Below, piece by piece: positions 8,152 through 16,700 of a DNA stretch of 64,000 nt. A model generated the notes under the pieces. The model saw only the letters and a program-made list of their open reading frames with translations, was not told where the DNA came from and ran no database searches. Numbering within the stretch: position 1 is the first letter of the stretch; every line of letters begins with the position of its first letter. Source of the DNA: DATMXT01 sp963662765 (GTDB taxonomy: Bacteria; Bacillota; Clostridia; Oscillospirales; Feifaniaceae); assembly GCA_963662765.2 (NCBI GenBank), contig CAXXUP010000001.1, forward strand, positions 21,806-85,805, written 5' to 3'. The translations under genes and the position numbers were made by a program.

Positions 8152-9432
8152 ATGGTACAAGCGATTGTAGGCGGTAATTGGGGCGACGAGGGCAAGGGCA
8201 AGATGACCGACCTCCTCGCGGCCGATGCCGATATCGTTGTACGGTTTCAGGGTGGTGCCAACGCAGGCCACACCATTATAAATAATTACGGGAAGTTTGC
8301 ACTTCACTTGCTGCCTTCCGGTGTCTTCCGGTCCGGCGTAACAAACGTCATTGCGCAGGGGGTTGCTTTAGACCTTGGCAAGCTCTTCAAGGAGCTCGAC
8401 ACCCTGACGGCCTCCGGCGTCCCCACGCCGAACCTTCTCATCTCCGACAGGGCCTGTGTCGTCATGCCCTACCACATCCTTCAGGATGAGCTTGAGGAGG
8501 GCCGACTTGGCACAGCAGGCTTTGGCTCCACCAAGTGCGGTATTGCCCCCTTCTATTCCGATAAATATGCCAAGATCGGCATTCAGGTCTGCGAGCTCTT
8601 TGACAAAGAGCCGCTTGTTGAGCGGCTGACCAAAATCGTCTCAGTCAAAAACAAACTGTTTGAAGCCCTGTATCCCGGCGCCCCAAGGCTTGACGTCGGG
8701 ACCATCATAGAGGGGCTCATGGGCTACACCGAGCGGCTGCACCCCATGGTCGGCGACGTGGCAGAGCTCCTTAGCACGGCCGTACGGGCCGGCAAAAAAG
8801 TGCTGCTCGAGGGACAGCTCGGCGCCCTTAAAGACCCTGACAACGGCATTTATCCTTTCACCACCTCCTCTTCGCCGCTAGCGGGATTTGGAACCGTCGG
8901 CGCCGCCGGCATTCCGCCCTACGCCATCACCGACATCGTGACCGTCGTAAAAGCCTATTCCTCGGCCGTTGGAGCCGGTGCCTTCGTCAGCGAGATTTTC
9001 GGCGACGAGGCCAAGGAGCTGCGTGACCGCGGCGGCGACAAGGGAGAGTACGGCGCAACCACCGGTCGGCCGCGCCGCATGGGCTGGTTTGACGTCGTCG
9101 CCACCCGGTACGGCTGCATGCTCCAGGGCACGACGAGGATTGCGCTCTCCCTGCTCGATGTGCTCGGGTACCTTGACGAGATCCCGGTCTGCGTCGCCTA
9201 TGAGATTGACGGTGTGCGCACCGACAAGTTCCCGCCCACGCCTAAGCTTAACAGGGCAACGCCTGTGCTTGAAAAACTCCACGGCTGGAAGTGCGATATC
9301 TCGGGCGTGCGCAAGTTCGACGATCTTCCCAAGGCGGCTCAGGATTACGTCAAGTATGTGGAGACCCGCACCGGCTACCCCGTAGGCATGATTTCGGTCG
9401 GCTCCGCCAGAGACGCCGTCATATTCAGATAG
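8152..9432 (+). CDS. purA: Adenylosuccinate synthetase
   Basis: 426 aa, normal length for PurA, which makes adenylosuccinate from IMP, aspartate and GTP in AMP synthesis. Motifs are the GTP-binding loop G-D-E-G-K-G-K with catalytic Asp and following helix, Q-G-G-A-N-A-G-H-T-I with the catalytic His, the IMP region G-F-G-S-T-K-C-G-I, and the aspartate loop G-E-Y-G-A-T-T-G-R-P-R-R. ATG 8152 is chosen because GGGAG at 8138-8142 lies 9 nt upstream; the in-frame ATG at 8143 abuts that site. It is monocistronic with its own promoter and a strong terminator. Confidence 0.96.
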   Translation: MVQAIVGGNWGDEGKGKMTDLLAADADIVVRFQGGANAGHTIINNYGKFALHLLPSGVFRSGVTNVIAQGVALDLGKLFKELDTLTASGVPTPNLLISDRACVVMPYHILQDELEEGRLGTAGFGSTKCGIAPFYSDKYAKIGIQVCELFDKEPLVERLTKIVSVKNKLFEALYPGAPRLDVGTIIEGLMGYTERLHPMVGDVAELLSTAVRAGKKVLLEGQLGALKDPDNGIYPFTTSSSPLAGFGTVGAAGIPPYAITDIVTVVKAYSSAVGAGAFVSEIFGDEAKELRDRGGDKGEYGATTGRPRRMGWFDVVATRYGCMLQGTTRIALSLLDVLGYLDEIPVCVAYEIDGVRTDKFPPTPKLNRATPVLEKLHGWKCDISGVRKFDDLPKAAQDYVKYVETRTGYPVGMISVGSARDAVIFR

Positions 9433-9442
9433 GGTGTTGGAC

Positions 9443-9474
9443 GGCCCCGGCGCATTGCGCCGGGGCCTTTTCTT
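9443..9474 (+). terminator. Intrinsic terminator of purA
   Basis: GGCCCCGGCGCA / TGCGCCGGGGCC hairpin followed by TTTTCTT. Confidence 0.9.
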
Positions 9475-9513
9475 CATATGGCTTTTGTGATAAGATTTGT
9501 TTGGGGTGACGAA

Positions 9514-9828
9514 ATGAGTAACGCTGATCGGCTTACAGATTTCTTTACGTGTGAAAACAACAGGGACTGGACAAAGTATGAAAGTTACCTTGCAGAGAAC
9601 GTCGTTTGGGAATTAGACGAAAAAGAAACCATGGTCGGAAAATCGGCTTACATGGCCCGCATTACCGCAGCCTATGAGGGGTCGGATGAAACGTTTTATT
9701 GCAGACATATGTACGGAGACGGCAGTCGCATTGTGACGGTGCTTGTGAATTCGCGCGGGGGCTCCTCAGTATGCATTTTTGATTTTGAGGAGAACCTCAT
9801 CGTCCGGGAATGGGAATTTCCATCCTGA
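9514..9828 (+). CDS. SnoaL/NTF2-like small protein
   Basis: 104 aa. It starts with a helix (A-D-R-L-T-D-F-F) and D-W-T-K-Y-E-S-Y-L-A-E-N-V-V-W-E-L, then a beta-rich half (T-F-Y-C-R-H-M-Y, R-I-V-T-V-L-V-N), a pattern matching the cone-shaped NTF2-like fold. These folds include ketosteroid isomerase-like enzymes and many proteins without known reactions; no catalytic residues can be assigned. ATG 9514 has GGGGTGA just upstream, and a longer frame from 9478 would begin inside the purA terminator. The aldo/keto reductase-like gene starts 29 nt downstream and is probably co-transcribed. Confidence 0.65.
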   Translation: MSNADRLTDFFTCENNRDWTKYESYLAENVVWELDEKETMVGKSAYMARITAAYEGSDETFYCRHMYGDGSRIVTVLVNSRGGSSVCIFDFEENLIVREWEFPS

Positions 9829-9857
9829 TTTTGAATATTTCAAACGGAGGCAAGCGC

Positions 9858-10997
9858 ATGGAATACCGAAGGCTCGGCAAGACAGACCTGACGGCAAGCG
9901 TCGTGGGGCTTGGCTGCGAATACTTTAACGGAAAACCTCCCCAGACGGCTGCCGCCATGATGGATGCAGCCATGGCGGGCGGTGTCAACATCATCGACAT
10001 CTACATGTCGTCACCGGATCTTCGGTCCCTCATCGGTGAGGTGCTTAAGGGCCGGCGTGACAAAATGATTATCCAGGGCCATGTCGGCTCCACATGGCAG
10101 GACAGCCAGTACGAAAAGACCCGTGACCTGCCCGAATGCGCCGCGGCTTTGGAGGACCTCTTATGCCGGCTTGGCACCGATTTCATCGACGTCGGCATGC
10201 TGCACTATGTCGACACAATGGAGGACCTGGAGGCGTCACAGCCGCTTATCGCCTTCATGGAGCAAAAGAAGGCAGAGGGGGTATTCAAGTGCCTCGGGTT
10301 TTCTTCCCATGAACCGACAGTTGCGGCAAAACTGGTCGAAACCGGCAAGTTCGACGTCGTCATGTTCAGCATCAACCCGCTCTTCGACCTCGTCTTCAGC
10401 GATATGGACCGGTTTTTCTCCATGGCTGCCGACGAGTCCTATCCCGAGGAACTGCACATAGACCCCGCCCGCTCGGCGTTTTATAAGCTGTGTGAAGAGA
10501 AGGGCGTCAGCATCACCGTGATGAAGTCGCTCGCGGCGGGAGGACTCTTAGACCCCCTCGACTCACCTTTCAAGGCCGCCATGACGGTGCCTCAGTGCAT
10601 CCACTACGCGGCAAGCCGGCCGGCCGTCGCTTCGGTGCTGGTGGGGGCCGGCAGCGTGGCTCAAATTGAGGATATGCTGTCCTACTGCACCGCCTCAAAA
10701 GAGGCGCTCGACTGCACCCATATCATCAACAACATCGGCGGCGGTCGGGAAAAGCGGTGCATGTACTGCAACCACTGTCTGCCCTGCCCCGCGCATATCG
10801 ATGTCGCCGCCGTGACAAGGCTTGTCGACGAGGCGGCAAAAGGCGGCGATATGACTAACCTTGGCCGCCGGTACGAGGCGCTTGACGTAAAGCCCTCCGC
10901 CTGCATCCGGTGCGGCTCTTGCACGGCGCGATGTCCGTTTGGCATTGATGTCGTCGAAAACATCGCAAAGGCAGTACAGCTTTTTGATCACGTCTAA
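9858..10997 (+). CDS. Aldo/keto reductase-like barrel fused to a two-cluster ferredoxin
   Basis: 379 aa. Residues 1-280 align by eye with the (beta/alpha)8 aldo/keto reductase fold (M-E-Y-R-R-L-G-K-T-D start, V-L-V-G-A-G-S-V-A-Q-I late NADP-like loop). The C-terminal 90 residues hold two 4Fe-4S motifs, C-M-Y-C-N-H-C-L-P-C-P and C-I-R-C-G-S-C-T-A-R-C-P. Fused forms of this kind are common in anaerobes. The catalytic Tyr of the usual D-T-A-x-x-Y-G-x-S-E loop and the Lys after strand 3 appear to be missing (D47 is followed by I-Y-M-S-S-P, and H75 is where Lys is expected), so ordinary carbonyl reduction is uncertain. GGAGG is 7 nt before ATG 9858. Confidence 0.85.
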   Translation: MEYRRLGKTDLTASVVGLGCEYFNGKPPQTAAAMMDAAMAGGVNIIDIYMSSPDLRSLIGEVLKGRRDKMIIQGHVGSTWQDSQYEKTRDLPECAAALEDLLCRLGTDFIDVGMLHYVDTMEDLEASQPLIAFMEQKKAEGVFKCLGFSSHEPTVAAKLVETGKFDVVMFSINPLFDLVFSDMDRFFSMAADESYPEELHIDPARSAFYKLCEEKGVSITVMKSLAAGGLLDPLDSPFKAAMTVPQCIHYAASRPAVASVLVGAGSVAQIEDMLSYCTASKEALDCTHIINNIGGGREKRCMYCNHCLPCPAHIDVAAVTRLVDEAAKGGDMTNLGRRYEALDVKPSACIRCGSCTARCPFGIDVVENIAKAVQLFDHV

Positions 10998-11000
10998 ACC

Positions 11001-11043
11001 AAAATCCCGCCCTTTCACACCGGTGAAAGGGCGGGATTTTCTT
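11001..11043. terminator. Intrinsic terminator
   Basis: AAAATCCCGCCCTTTCAC / GTGAAAGGGCGGGATTTT perfect stem with a 4-nt loop, followed by CTTAAG. It ends the reductase-ferredoxin transcript. Confidence 0.9.
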
Positions 11044-11129
11044 AAGCATTATGGATATGTGCTAAGAGCCCCATCAAAACGCGCAAAAGTAAAGTTTTTA
11101 TGAATGGGTCAACATATTTTGTAAAAAGG

Positions 11130-11159
11130 TTGGCACCCCAATCGTTTGCGTAGTATAAT
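11130..11159 (+). promoter_or_regulatory. Promoter of chromate transporter pair
   Basis: TTGGCA (11130-11135), 18-bp spacer, TATAAT (11154-11159), about 40 nt before the first gene. Confidence 0.65.
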
Positions 11160-11197
11160 ATGGGACTGTACGTAAATTTTTTAATCGGGAGAAAACC

Positions 11198-11776
11198 ATG
11201 CCGAAAATTTCGCTTTTCAAGCTGTTTACAGCGACCTTAACCCTATCCGCCTTTACGATCGGCGGAGGGTATGTCATTGTGCCGCTCATGCGTAAGCGGT
11301 TTGTCGAGGAGTACGGCTGGATCGACGAGAATGAGATGCTCGATCTCGTCGCCATTGCCCAGTCGGGACCGGGGCCCATCGCCGTCAACGCCTCCATCCT
11401 GGTCGGGTATCGAATCTCAGGACTCATAGGCGCCCTTGTCGCGACGCTTGGCACCGCACTGCCGCCGCTCATTATCCTGTCGGTCATCTCGCTATTTTAT
11501 ACCGCCTTTGCCGCCTCCGGCCTTGTGGCCTCGGCGCTCGCGGCCATGCGGGTCGGGGTCGCTGCCGTCATTGCCGATGTCGTCATCAAGATGGGCTCAG
11601 ACGTTTTGAAAAAGAAGGATTACATTTTGACCGGAATTATGCTTGCGGCCTTTGTCGCAAACTGGTGGCTGGGCGTTAACGTTGTCTTTATCATTTTGGT
11701 CTCGGGCGCAGCCGGCGTATTGCTGACAATACTCCGGGAGCGCAAGGAGAAGAAGGAGGACGAACATGTTGCTTGA
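11198..11776 (+). CDS. Chromate transporter (CHR family), first half-protein
   Basis: 192 aa, a single CHR domain. Signs are the N-terminal F-T-I-G-G-G-Y-V-I-V-P-L-M segment, D-L-V-A-I-A-Q-S-G-P-G-P-I-A-V-N-A and about five to six hydrophobic stretches. Full-length ChrA proteins carry two such domains. Short-chain members come as adjacent gene pairs that work together as membrane antiporters for chromate or sulfate-like anions. GGGAG precedes ATG. The next gene encodes the partner and overlaps by 11 nt. The natural substrate in an anaerobe may not be chromate. Confidence 0.88.
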   Translation: MPKISLFKLFTATLTLSAFTIGGGYVIVPLMRKRFVEEYGWIDENEMLDLVAIAQSGPGPIAVNASILVGYRISGLIGALVATLGTALPPLIILSVISLFYTAFAASGLVASALAAMRVGVAAVIADVVIKMGSDVLKKKDYILTGIMLAAFVANWWLGVNVVFIILVSGAAGVLLTILRERKEKKEDEHVA

Positions 11777-12308
11777 ACTGTTTGTAACCTTTTTTCAAAT
11801 TGGGCTCTTCAGCTTCGGCGGCGGCTACGCAGTGCTGCCTCTCATTCAAAATCAGGCCGTGACCGCCAAAGCCTGGCTGACCATTGAGGAATTTGCCGAC
11901 CTTGTGACCATCTCGCAGATGACCCCCGGCCCCATCGCCATCAACGCCTCCACCTTTGTCGGCCAGCGGGTCGCAGGGTTTACGGGGGCTGTCGTCGCCA
12001 CGGCCGGGTGCATCGCCCCCTCCTGTATCATCGCCCTCATTCTCGCCTACTTCTACTATAAGTATAAGAGCCTGAAGCTTGTACAGGGCGGACTGACAGG
12101 CCTTAGGCCGGCAGTCGTCGCCCTCATCGCCTGCGCCGGCGTCTCCATCGCCAAAATGGCCATCTTCTTCGAGAGCGGAGATGTAAAGCTGTGGGCCCTG
12201 CCGCTCTTTGCTGCCTGTCTCTTTGCCTTACGCAAGTGGAAAGTGGATCCCATCAAGGTCATTGCGGCCACGGGAGCCATCGGCGTCGTGTCCTATTATC
12301 TGAAGTGA
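11766..12308 (+). CDS. Chromate transporter (CHR family), second half-protein
   Basis: 180 aa and homologous to its upstream neighbour: F-S-F-G-G-G-Y-A-V-L-P-L-I near the N-terminus, and D-L-V-T-I-S-Q-M-T-P-G-P-I-A-I-N-A then T-F-V-G in the middle, with hydrophobic helices after. It overlaps the first half by 11 nt, indicating translational coupling and a heteromeric carrier. The PP-loop gene follows 10 nt later, so the three may be one transcript. Confidence 0.88.
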   Translation: MLLELFVTFFQIGLFSFGGGYAVLPLIQNQAVTAKAWLTIEEFADLVTISQMTPGPIAINASTFVGQRVAGFTGAVVATAGCIAPSCIIALILAYFYYKYKSLKLVQGGLTGLRPAVVALIACAGVSIAKMAIFFESGDVKLWALPLFAACLFALRKWKVDPIKVIAATGAIGVVSYYLK

Positions 12309-12318
12309 GGAAACCGTA

Positions 12319-13098
12319 ATGGAAATGCGGTATTTGCAATCCCGTCTGCGTCGGGCCGTGGACGACTACGACATGATCGCCCCCGGCGACCGCATTGCGG
12401 TGGGTCTCTCAGGCGGCAAGGACTCCATGACGCTCGTGGCAGGGCTTGCGGGCTTAAAAAAGTACTACGACAAGCCCTTTGAACTCATTGCCCTGACCCT
12501 GGACCTTGGCTTTGCGGATGGCGGCAACTTTTCGGCGCAGGAAGCCTTCTGCGAGGAGCTCGGGGTTCCGCTGTATGTCAAAAAGACCGAGATCGGCCCC
12601 ATCATTTTCGATGTTCGCCATGAGCAAAACCCCTGTTCTCTATGCGCAAAAATGCGCCGCGGGGCTTTGGCCAATTTCGCCATTGAGCAGGGCTGCAATA
12701 AGGTTGCCCTAGGTCACCACCTGGACGATGCCGTCGAGACCCTTATGCTCTCCCTCTTTTACGAGGGGCGCATCAGCTGCTTCTCTCCGGTGACTTACCT
12801 CTCCAACACAAAGCTCACGACCATTAGGCCCCTCATCTACCTCGAGGAGAAGGACACAAGGGCCTATGTGAAGAAAAATAATGTCCCCGTCTACTTTAAT
12901 CCCTGTTGCGCCAACGGTGCGACGAAAAGGCAGTACGTTAAGGAGCTTTTGCAAAAGCTCGAAGCGGACATGCCGGGGCTTAGAGACCGCATGTTCGGGG
13001 CCATTCAGCGCTCCGAAATCGACGGCTGGAAGCCCTCGAGCAAGGGAAGAAAGCGGTGGGGCGAAACGGATCAATCCCACCGGGAACCGATAATATGA
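12319..13098 (+). CDS. TtcA-like PP-loop ATPase (tRNA thiolation family)
   Basis: 259 aa. The N-terminal PP-loop S-G-G-K-D-S (residues about 31-36) marks ATP pyrophosphatase activity. C-S-L-C-A-K-M-R-R-G in the middle and a further C-C near residue 195 match the TtcA group, which uses a 4Fe-4S cluster to thiolate a tRNA cytidine. G-H-H-L-D-D-A-V-E-T is the usual adenylation motif. Role by family: 2-thiocytidine formation at tRNA position 32 or a related thiolation. The last 25 residues are basic and polar. It is co-directional with the CHR genes but functionally unrelated. Confidence 0.85.
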   Translation: MEMRYLQSRLRRAVDDYDMIAPGDRIAVGLSGGKDSMTLVAGLAGLKKYYDKPFELIALTLDLGFADGGNFSAQEAFCEELGVPLYVKKTEIGPIIFDVRHEQNPCSLCAKMRRGALANFAIEQGCNKVALGHHLDDAVETLMLSLFYEGRISCFSPVTYLSNTKLTTIRPLIYLEEKDTRAYVKKNNVPVYFNPCCANGATKRQYVKELLQKLEADMPGLRDRMFGAIQRSEIDGWKPSSKGRKRWGETDQSHREPII

Positions 13099-13100
13099 AA

Positions 13101-13136
13101 AAAGCCGCATCGCGCCTGCGATGCGGCTTAAATTTT
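13101..13136. terminator. Intrinsic terminator between convergent genes
   Basis: AAGCCGCATCGC / GCGATGCGGCTT perfect stem with a 4-nt loop. The + side continues AAATTTT and the other side is flanked by A-rich sequence. Confidence 0.85.
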
Positions 13137-13142
13137 CGCTCT

Positions 13143-13439
13143 TTACGCCTGCGCGTCGAAGGCGACTCTGCCGACGGCATACTTCGCAACGACTTTCTTG
13201 ATGGCCTGGTGCAGCGGGTGGGGCTGGTAGGCCATTGCCGCCTCAAAATCGGTGAACTCTGAGTACAGCATCATCTCATACTCTTCGTCAAGAAGGTTTT
13301 CGGACACCTTGGCCAGTGTCAATCCGTCAATCTTGCCCATGACGGCGTCGAACTCGCCCTGAATCTCCTCCACAACCGCTTTGACCCCCTTTTCCTTTGC
13401 CGTATCGTTCAGTTTCCACATGACAATATGTCTTACCAT
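13143..13439 (-). CDS. Dabb (stress-responsive A/B barrel) domain protein
   Basis: 98 aa: M-V-R-H-I-V-M-W-K-L at the N-terminus, L-Y-S-E-F-T-D-F-E-A-A-M-A-Y-Q-P-H-P-L-H-Q in the middle. This is the typical small Dabb fold (dimeric ferredoxin-like barrel). Members include plant olivetolic-acid cyclase-like and stress proteins; in bacteria the function is mostly unknown. It is a single gene convergent with the TtcA-like gene. Confidence 0.85.
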   Translation of the reverse strand: MVRHIVMWKLNDTAKEKGVKAVVEEIQGEFDAVMGKIDGLTLAKVSENLLDEEYEMMLYSEFTDFEAAMAYQPHPLHQAIKKVVAKYAVGRVAFDAQA

Positions 13440-13753
13440 GCTGCGCCTCCAATTATAATATTTTTCTCATCATAACACTGCTTGAATCAAAAAACAATGT
13501 TATTTATTATTATCTATTATTGGCATTGTTAACATTTGTGCAAAAAATGGCAAGGTGTCACCATTGCGAACTATTCGTTATTCAGGGTGAAAACGTGTCA
13601 ACGATACTTATAAATATTGTCTCACGGCCCATAATATATACGGATTTTTGTTTAAAACGTTGAAAAAGAAATATTTTTGTTTTAAGCCTTTACTTGCTTA
13701 TACAATAATGATATTCTTTGATAAGAAATTAACCTTCAAGGAGGATTATGTAA
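13440..13753. other. AT-rich regulatory gap before PFOR
   Basis: About 314 bp, much more AT-rich than the genes around it, with no coding sequence. It holds the upstream region of the Dabb gene (minus strand) and the PFOR leader. TTGTTT (13677-13682), 16 bp, TATACA (13699-13704) is a weak promoter candidate. TTGTTAACATTTGTGCAA at 13527-13544 resembles a Rex site in its left half only. The ribosome site AAGGAGG is at 13738-13744. Confidence 0.45.
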
Positions 13754-16700
13754 ATGGCGCGTCCCTTAAAATCCATGGATGGCAACACCGCCGCGGCGCA
13801 TGTTGCCTATGCGTTCACCGAAGTCGCCGCAATTTTCCCCATCACCCCCTCATCCGTTATGGCGGAGCTTGCCGATGTCTGGTCTGCCGATGGCCGCAAG
13901 AACATATTCGGTCAGACTGTCCACGTTGCCGAGATGCAGTCCGAGGGCGGCGCGGCAGGCGCTCTGCACGGGTCCCTTTCCGCAGGCGCTTTGACCACCA
14001 CCTTTACGGCCTCGCAGGGCCTGCTGCTCATGATTCCCAACATGCTAAAGATCGCCGGTGAGCTGCTGCCGGGCGTCATCCACTGCTCCGCCCGTGCCAT
14101 CGCATCCCATGCCCTCTCCATTTTTGGAGACCATTCCGACGTCATGTCCTGCCGTCAGACCGGTTTTGCCATGCTCTCCTCCGCCAACCCACAGGAGGTC
14201 ATGGATCTCGGCGCCGTCGCCCACCTTGCGGCCATCAAGGGCCATGTACCGTTCCTGCACTTCTTTGACGGATTCCGTACCTCCCACGAAATCCAGAAAG
14301 TGGCCGCCTGGGAGTATGAAGACTTAAAATCCATGGTGGACATGGATGCCGTTCAGGCTTTCCGCGACGGTGCTCTGTCGCCCGAGCACCCCTATACAAA
14401 GGGTACCGCCCAGAATCCCGACATCTTCTTCCAATCCCGTGAAGCCTGCAACAGTTACTACAACGCGCTGCCCAAGGTCGTTGAGGAGTATATGAATAAG
14501 GTCAATAAGCTGACCGGCAAGAAGTATAAGCTTTTCAACTACTACGGCGACAGGAATGCCACCGACGTCATCGTTGCGATGGGCTCGGCATGCGACACCT
14601 CCGAGGAAGTCATCGACTATATGACCGCCAAAGGCGAGAAGGTCGGCCTTGTCAAAATCCATCTCTATCGCCCCTTCTCGGTCAAGCATTTTGTTGACTC
14701 GCTGCCGGCGACCTGCCAGCGCATCGCCGTCCTCGACCGCACCAAGGAGCCCGGCGCCATCGGCGATCCGCTCTATCTTGACGTTGTCACCGCCCTCTCC
14801 GAGGCCGGCCGCAGCGACATCAAGGTAATCGGCGGCCGGTACGGCCTTGGCTCCAAGGACTTCTCGCCCGCCTGCGTCTTCGCAATCTATGAGAACCTTG
14901 CCGCCCGCCGGCCCAAGAACGGCTTTACGGTCGGCATCAACGATGATGTGACCAGAACCTCACTGAGGCTCAAGGCTGCCCCTGACACATCCGCCCGCGG
15001 CACCGTCTCTTGCAAATTCTGGGGACTCGGGTCTGACGGCACGGTCGGCGCCAACAAAAACACCATCAAGATTATCGGCGACTACACCAACTTGAACGTC
15101 CAGGCCTATTTCGCCTACGACTCCAAGAAGTCCGGCGGCGTAACAGTCTCTCACCTGCGGTTTGGCCGCAAACCCATCAAAAGCACTTACTTCATCAAAA
15201 AGGCCGACTTCGTGGCCTGCCACAACATGTCCTACCTTACGAAGTATGACATGACCGGGGACCTCGCCGACGGAGGCACCTTCCTGCTCAACACCTCCTA
15301 CAGCGCCGACGAAATCGGCAATTATCTGCCCTCCAACGTCAAGCGCGACCTCGCCCGCAAAAACTGCAAGTTCTACATCATCGACGGCATTGGCATCGCC
15401 CGTGAAATCGGTATGGGCAACCGTATCAACACGATCCTGCAGGCAGCTTTCTTCAAGCTGAGCAAAATCATGCCCATTGAGCTTGCCGTCGATAAGATGA
15501 AGGAAGCAGTTATCAAGAGTTACGGCACCAAGGGCGAAAAAGTCGTCAACATGAACAACGCCGCCATCGACCGCGGCTTGACCGGCACCATTAAAGTATC
15601 GGTCCCCAGAGATTGGGCCCATGAGTCCGCCGGGCTTACAGAGCGTCCGGTCATCGGCGACGACGAAGCCCTTGTTGCCTTTGTCAAAGAGGTTGTCCGC
15701 CCGATGGAGGCTCTGAATGGCGACAGCCTGCCGGTGTCCGCCTTTATGGACTATGCCGACGGCAAATTGCCGGCCGGCACCGCCGCATTCGAGAAGCGCG
15801 GCATCGCCGTCGACATCCCAGAGTGGGATTCCACCAAGTGCATTCAGTGCAACCAGTGCTCGCTGGTTTGCCCGCACGCCTGCATCCGTCCCTTCGCCAT
15901 GACAAAGGAGGAGGTTGCGGCCGCCCCCGCCGGCTTTATCGGCAAGCCCATGACCGGAAAGGGCCTCGAGGAGTACACCTTCACCATCCGGGTCAGCCCG
16001 CTGGACTGCACCGGCTGCGGCAACTGCGCCGCCATCTGCCCCGCCAAGGACAAGGCCCTTATCATGAAGCCGGCCCTCTCGCAGCTCGATAAGCAGGCGT
16101 CCTATGACTATGCCGTGGCCAAAGTCACTGAAAAGAAGCTTCCCTTTGCCGAGAACACTGTCAAGGGTTCCCAGTTCAAAACCCCGCTGCTCGAGTACTC
16201 CGGCGCCTGCGGCGGCTGCGGCGAGACGCCGTATGCCAAGCTTGTCACCCAGCTCTACGGCGACCGTATGTTCATTGCGAATGCCACCGGCTGCTCCTCC
16301 ATCTGGGGCGGTTCCTCCCCCGCCACCCCCTACACCAAGAACCGTTTCGGCCGCGGTCCCGCATGGGCCAACTCCCTGTTCGAGGACAATGCCGAATACG
16401 GCTATGGCATGTTTTTAGCCATCAGGCAGCGCCGCGAGAAGCTGATCGAAGATTGCAAGGCTTTTGCCGATTCTCTCGAGGAGGGCAAGAAGCGTAACAA
16501 TAAAGAATGGATCGAACAGTCCGAGGCCTGCGCCGAGTGGCTATCGGTAAAGGACGATCCTGAGCTTTCTCGCAAAGCAGGAGAGCGGGTCGTTGCCTCC
16601 ATGGAAGCCGCCGTCAACTGCCCGTCTCCCCGTAAGCCCGCCATCCTGAAAAACGCAGACCTGCTGCCAAAGCAGATCATTTGGATCTTCGGCGGCGACG

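Noticed and set aside
13648..14061. 137-codon frame overlapping the start of PFOR
   Set aside because: Starts in the AT-rich leader without a ribosome site and runs in another frame over a certain gene.
14960..15877. 305-codon open frame on the - strand
   Set aside because: Antisense to PFOR; no motif or ribosome site.
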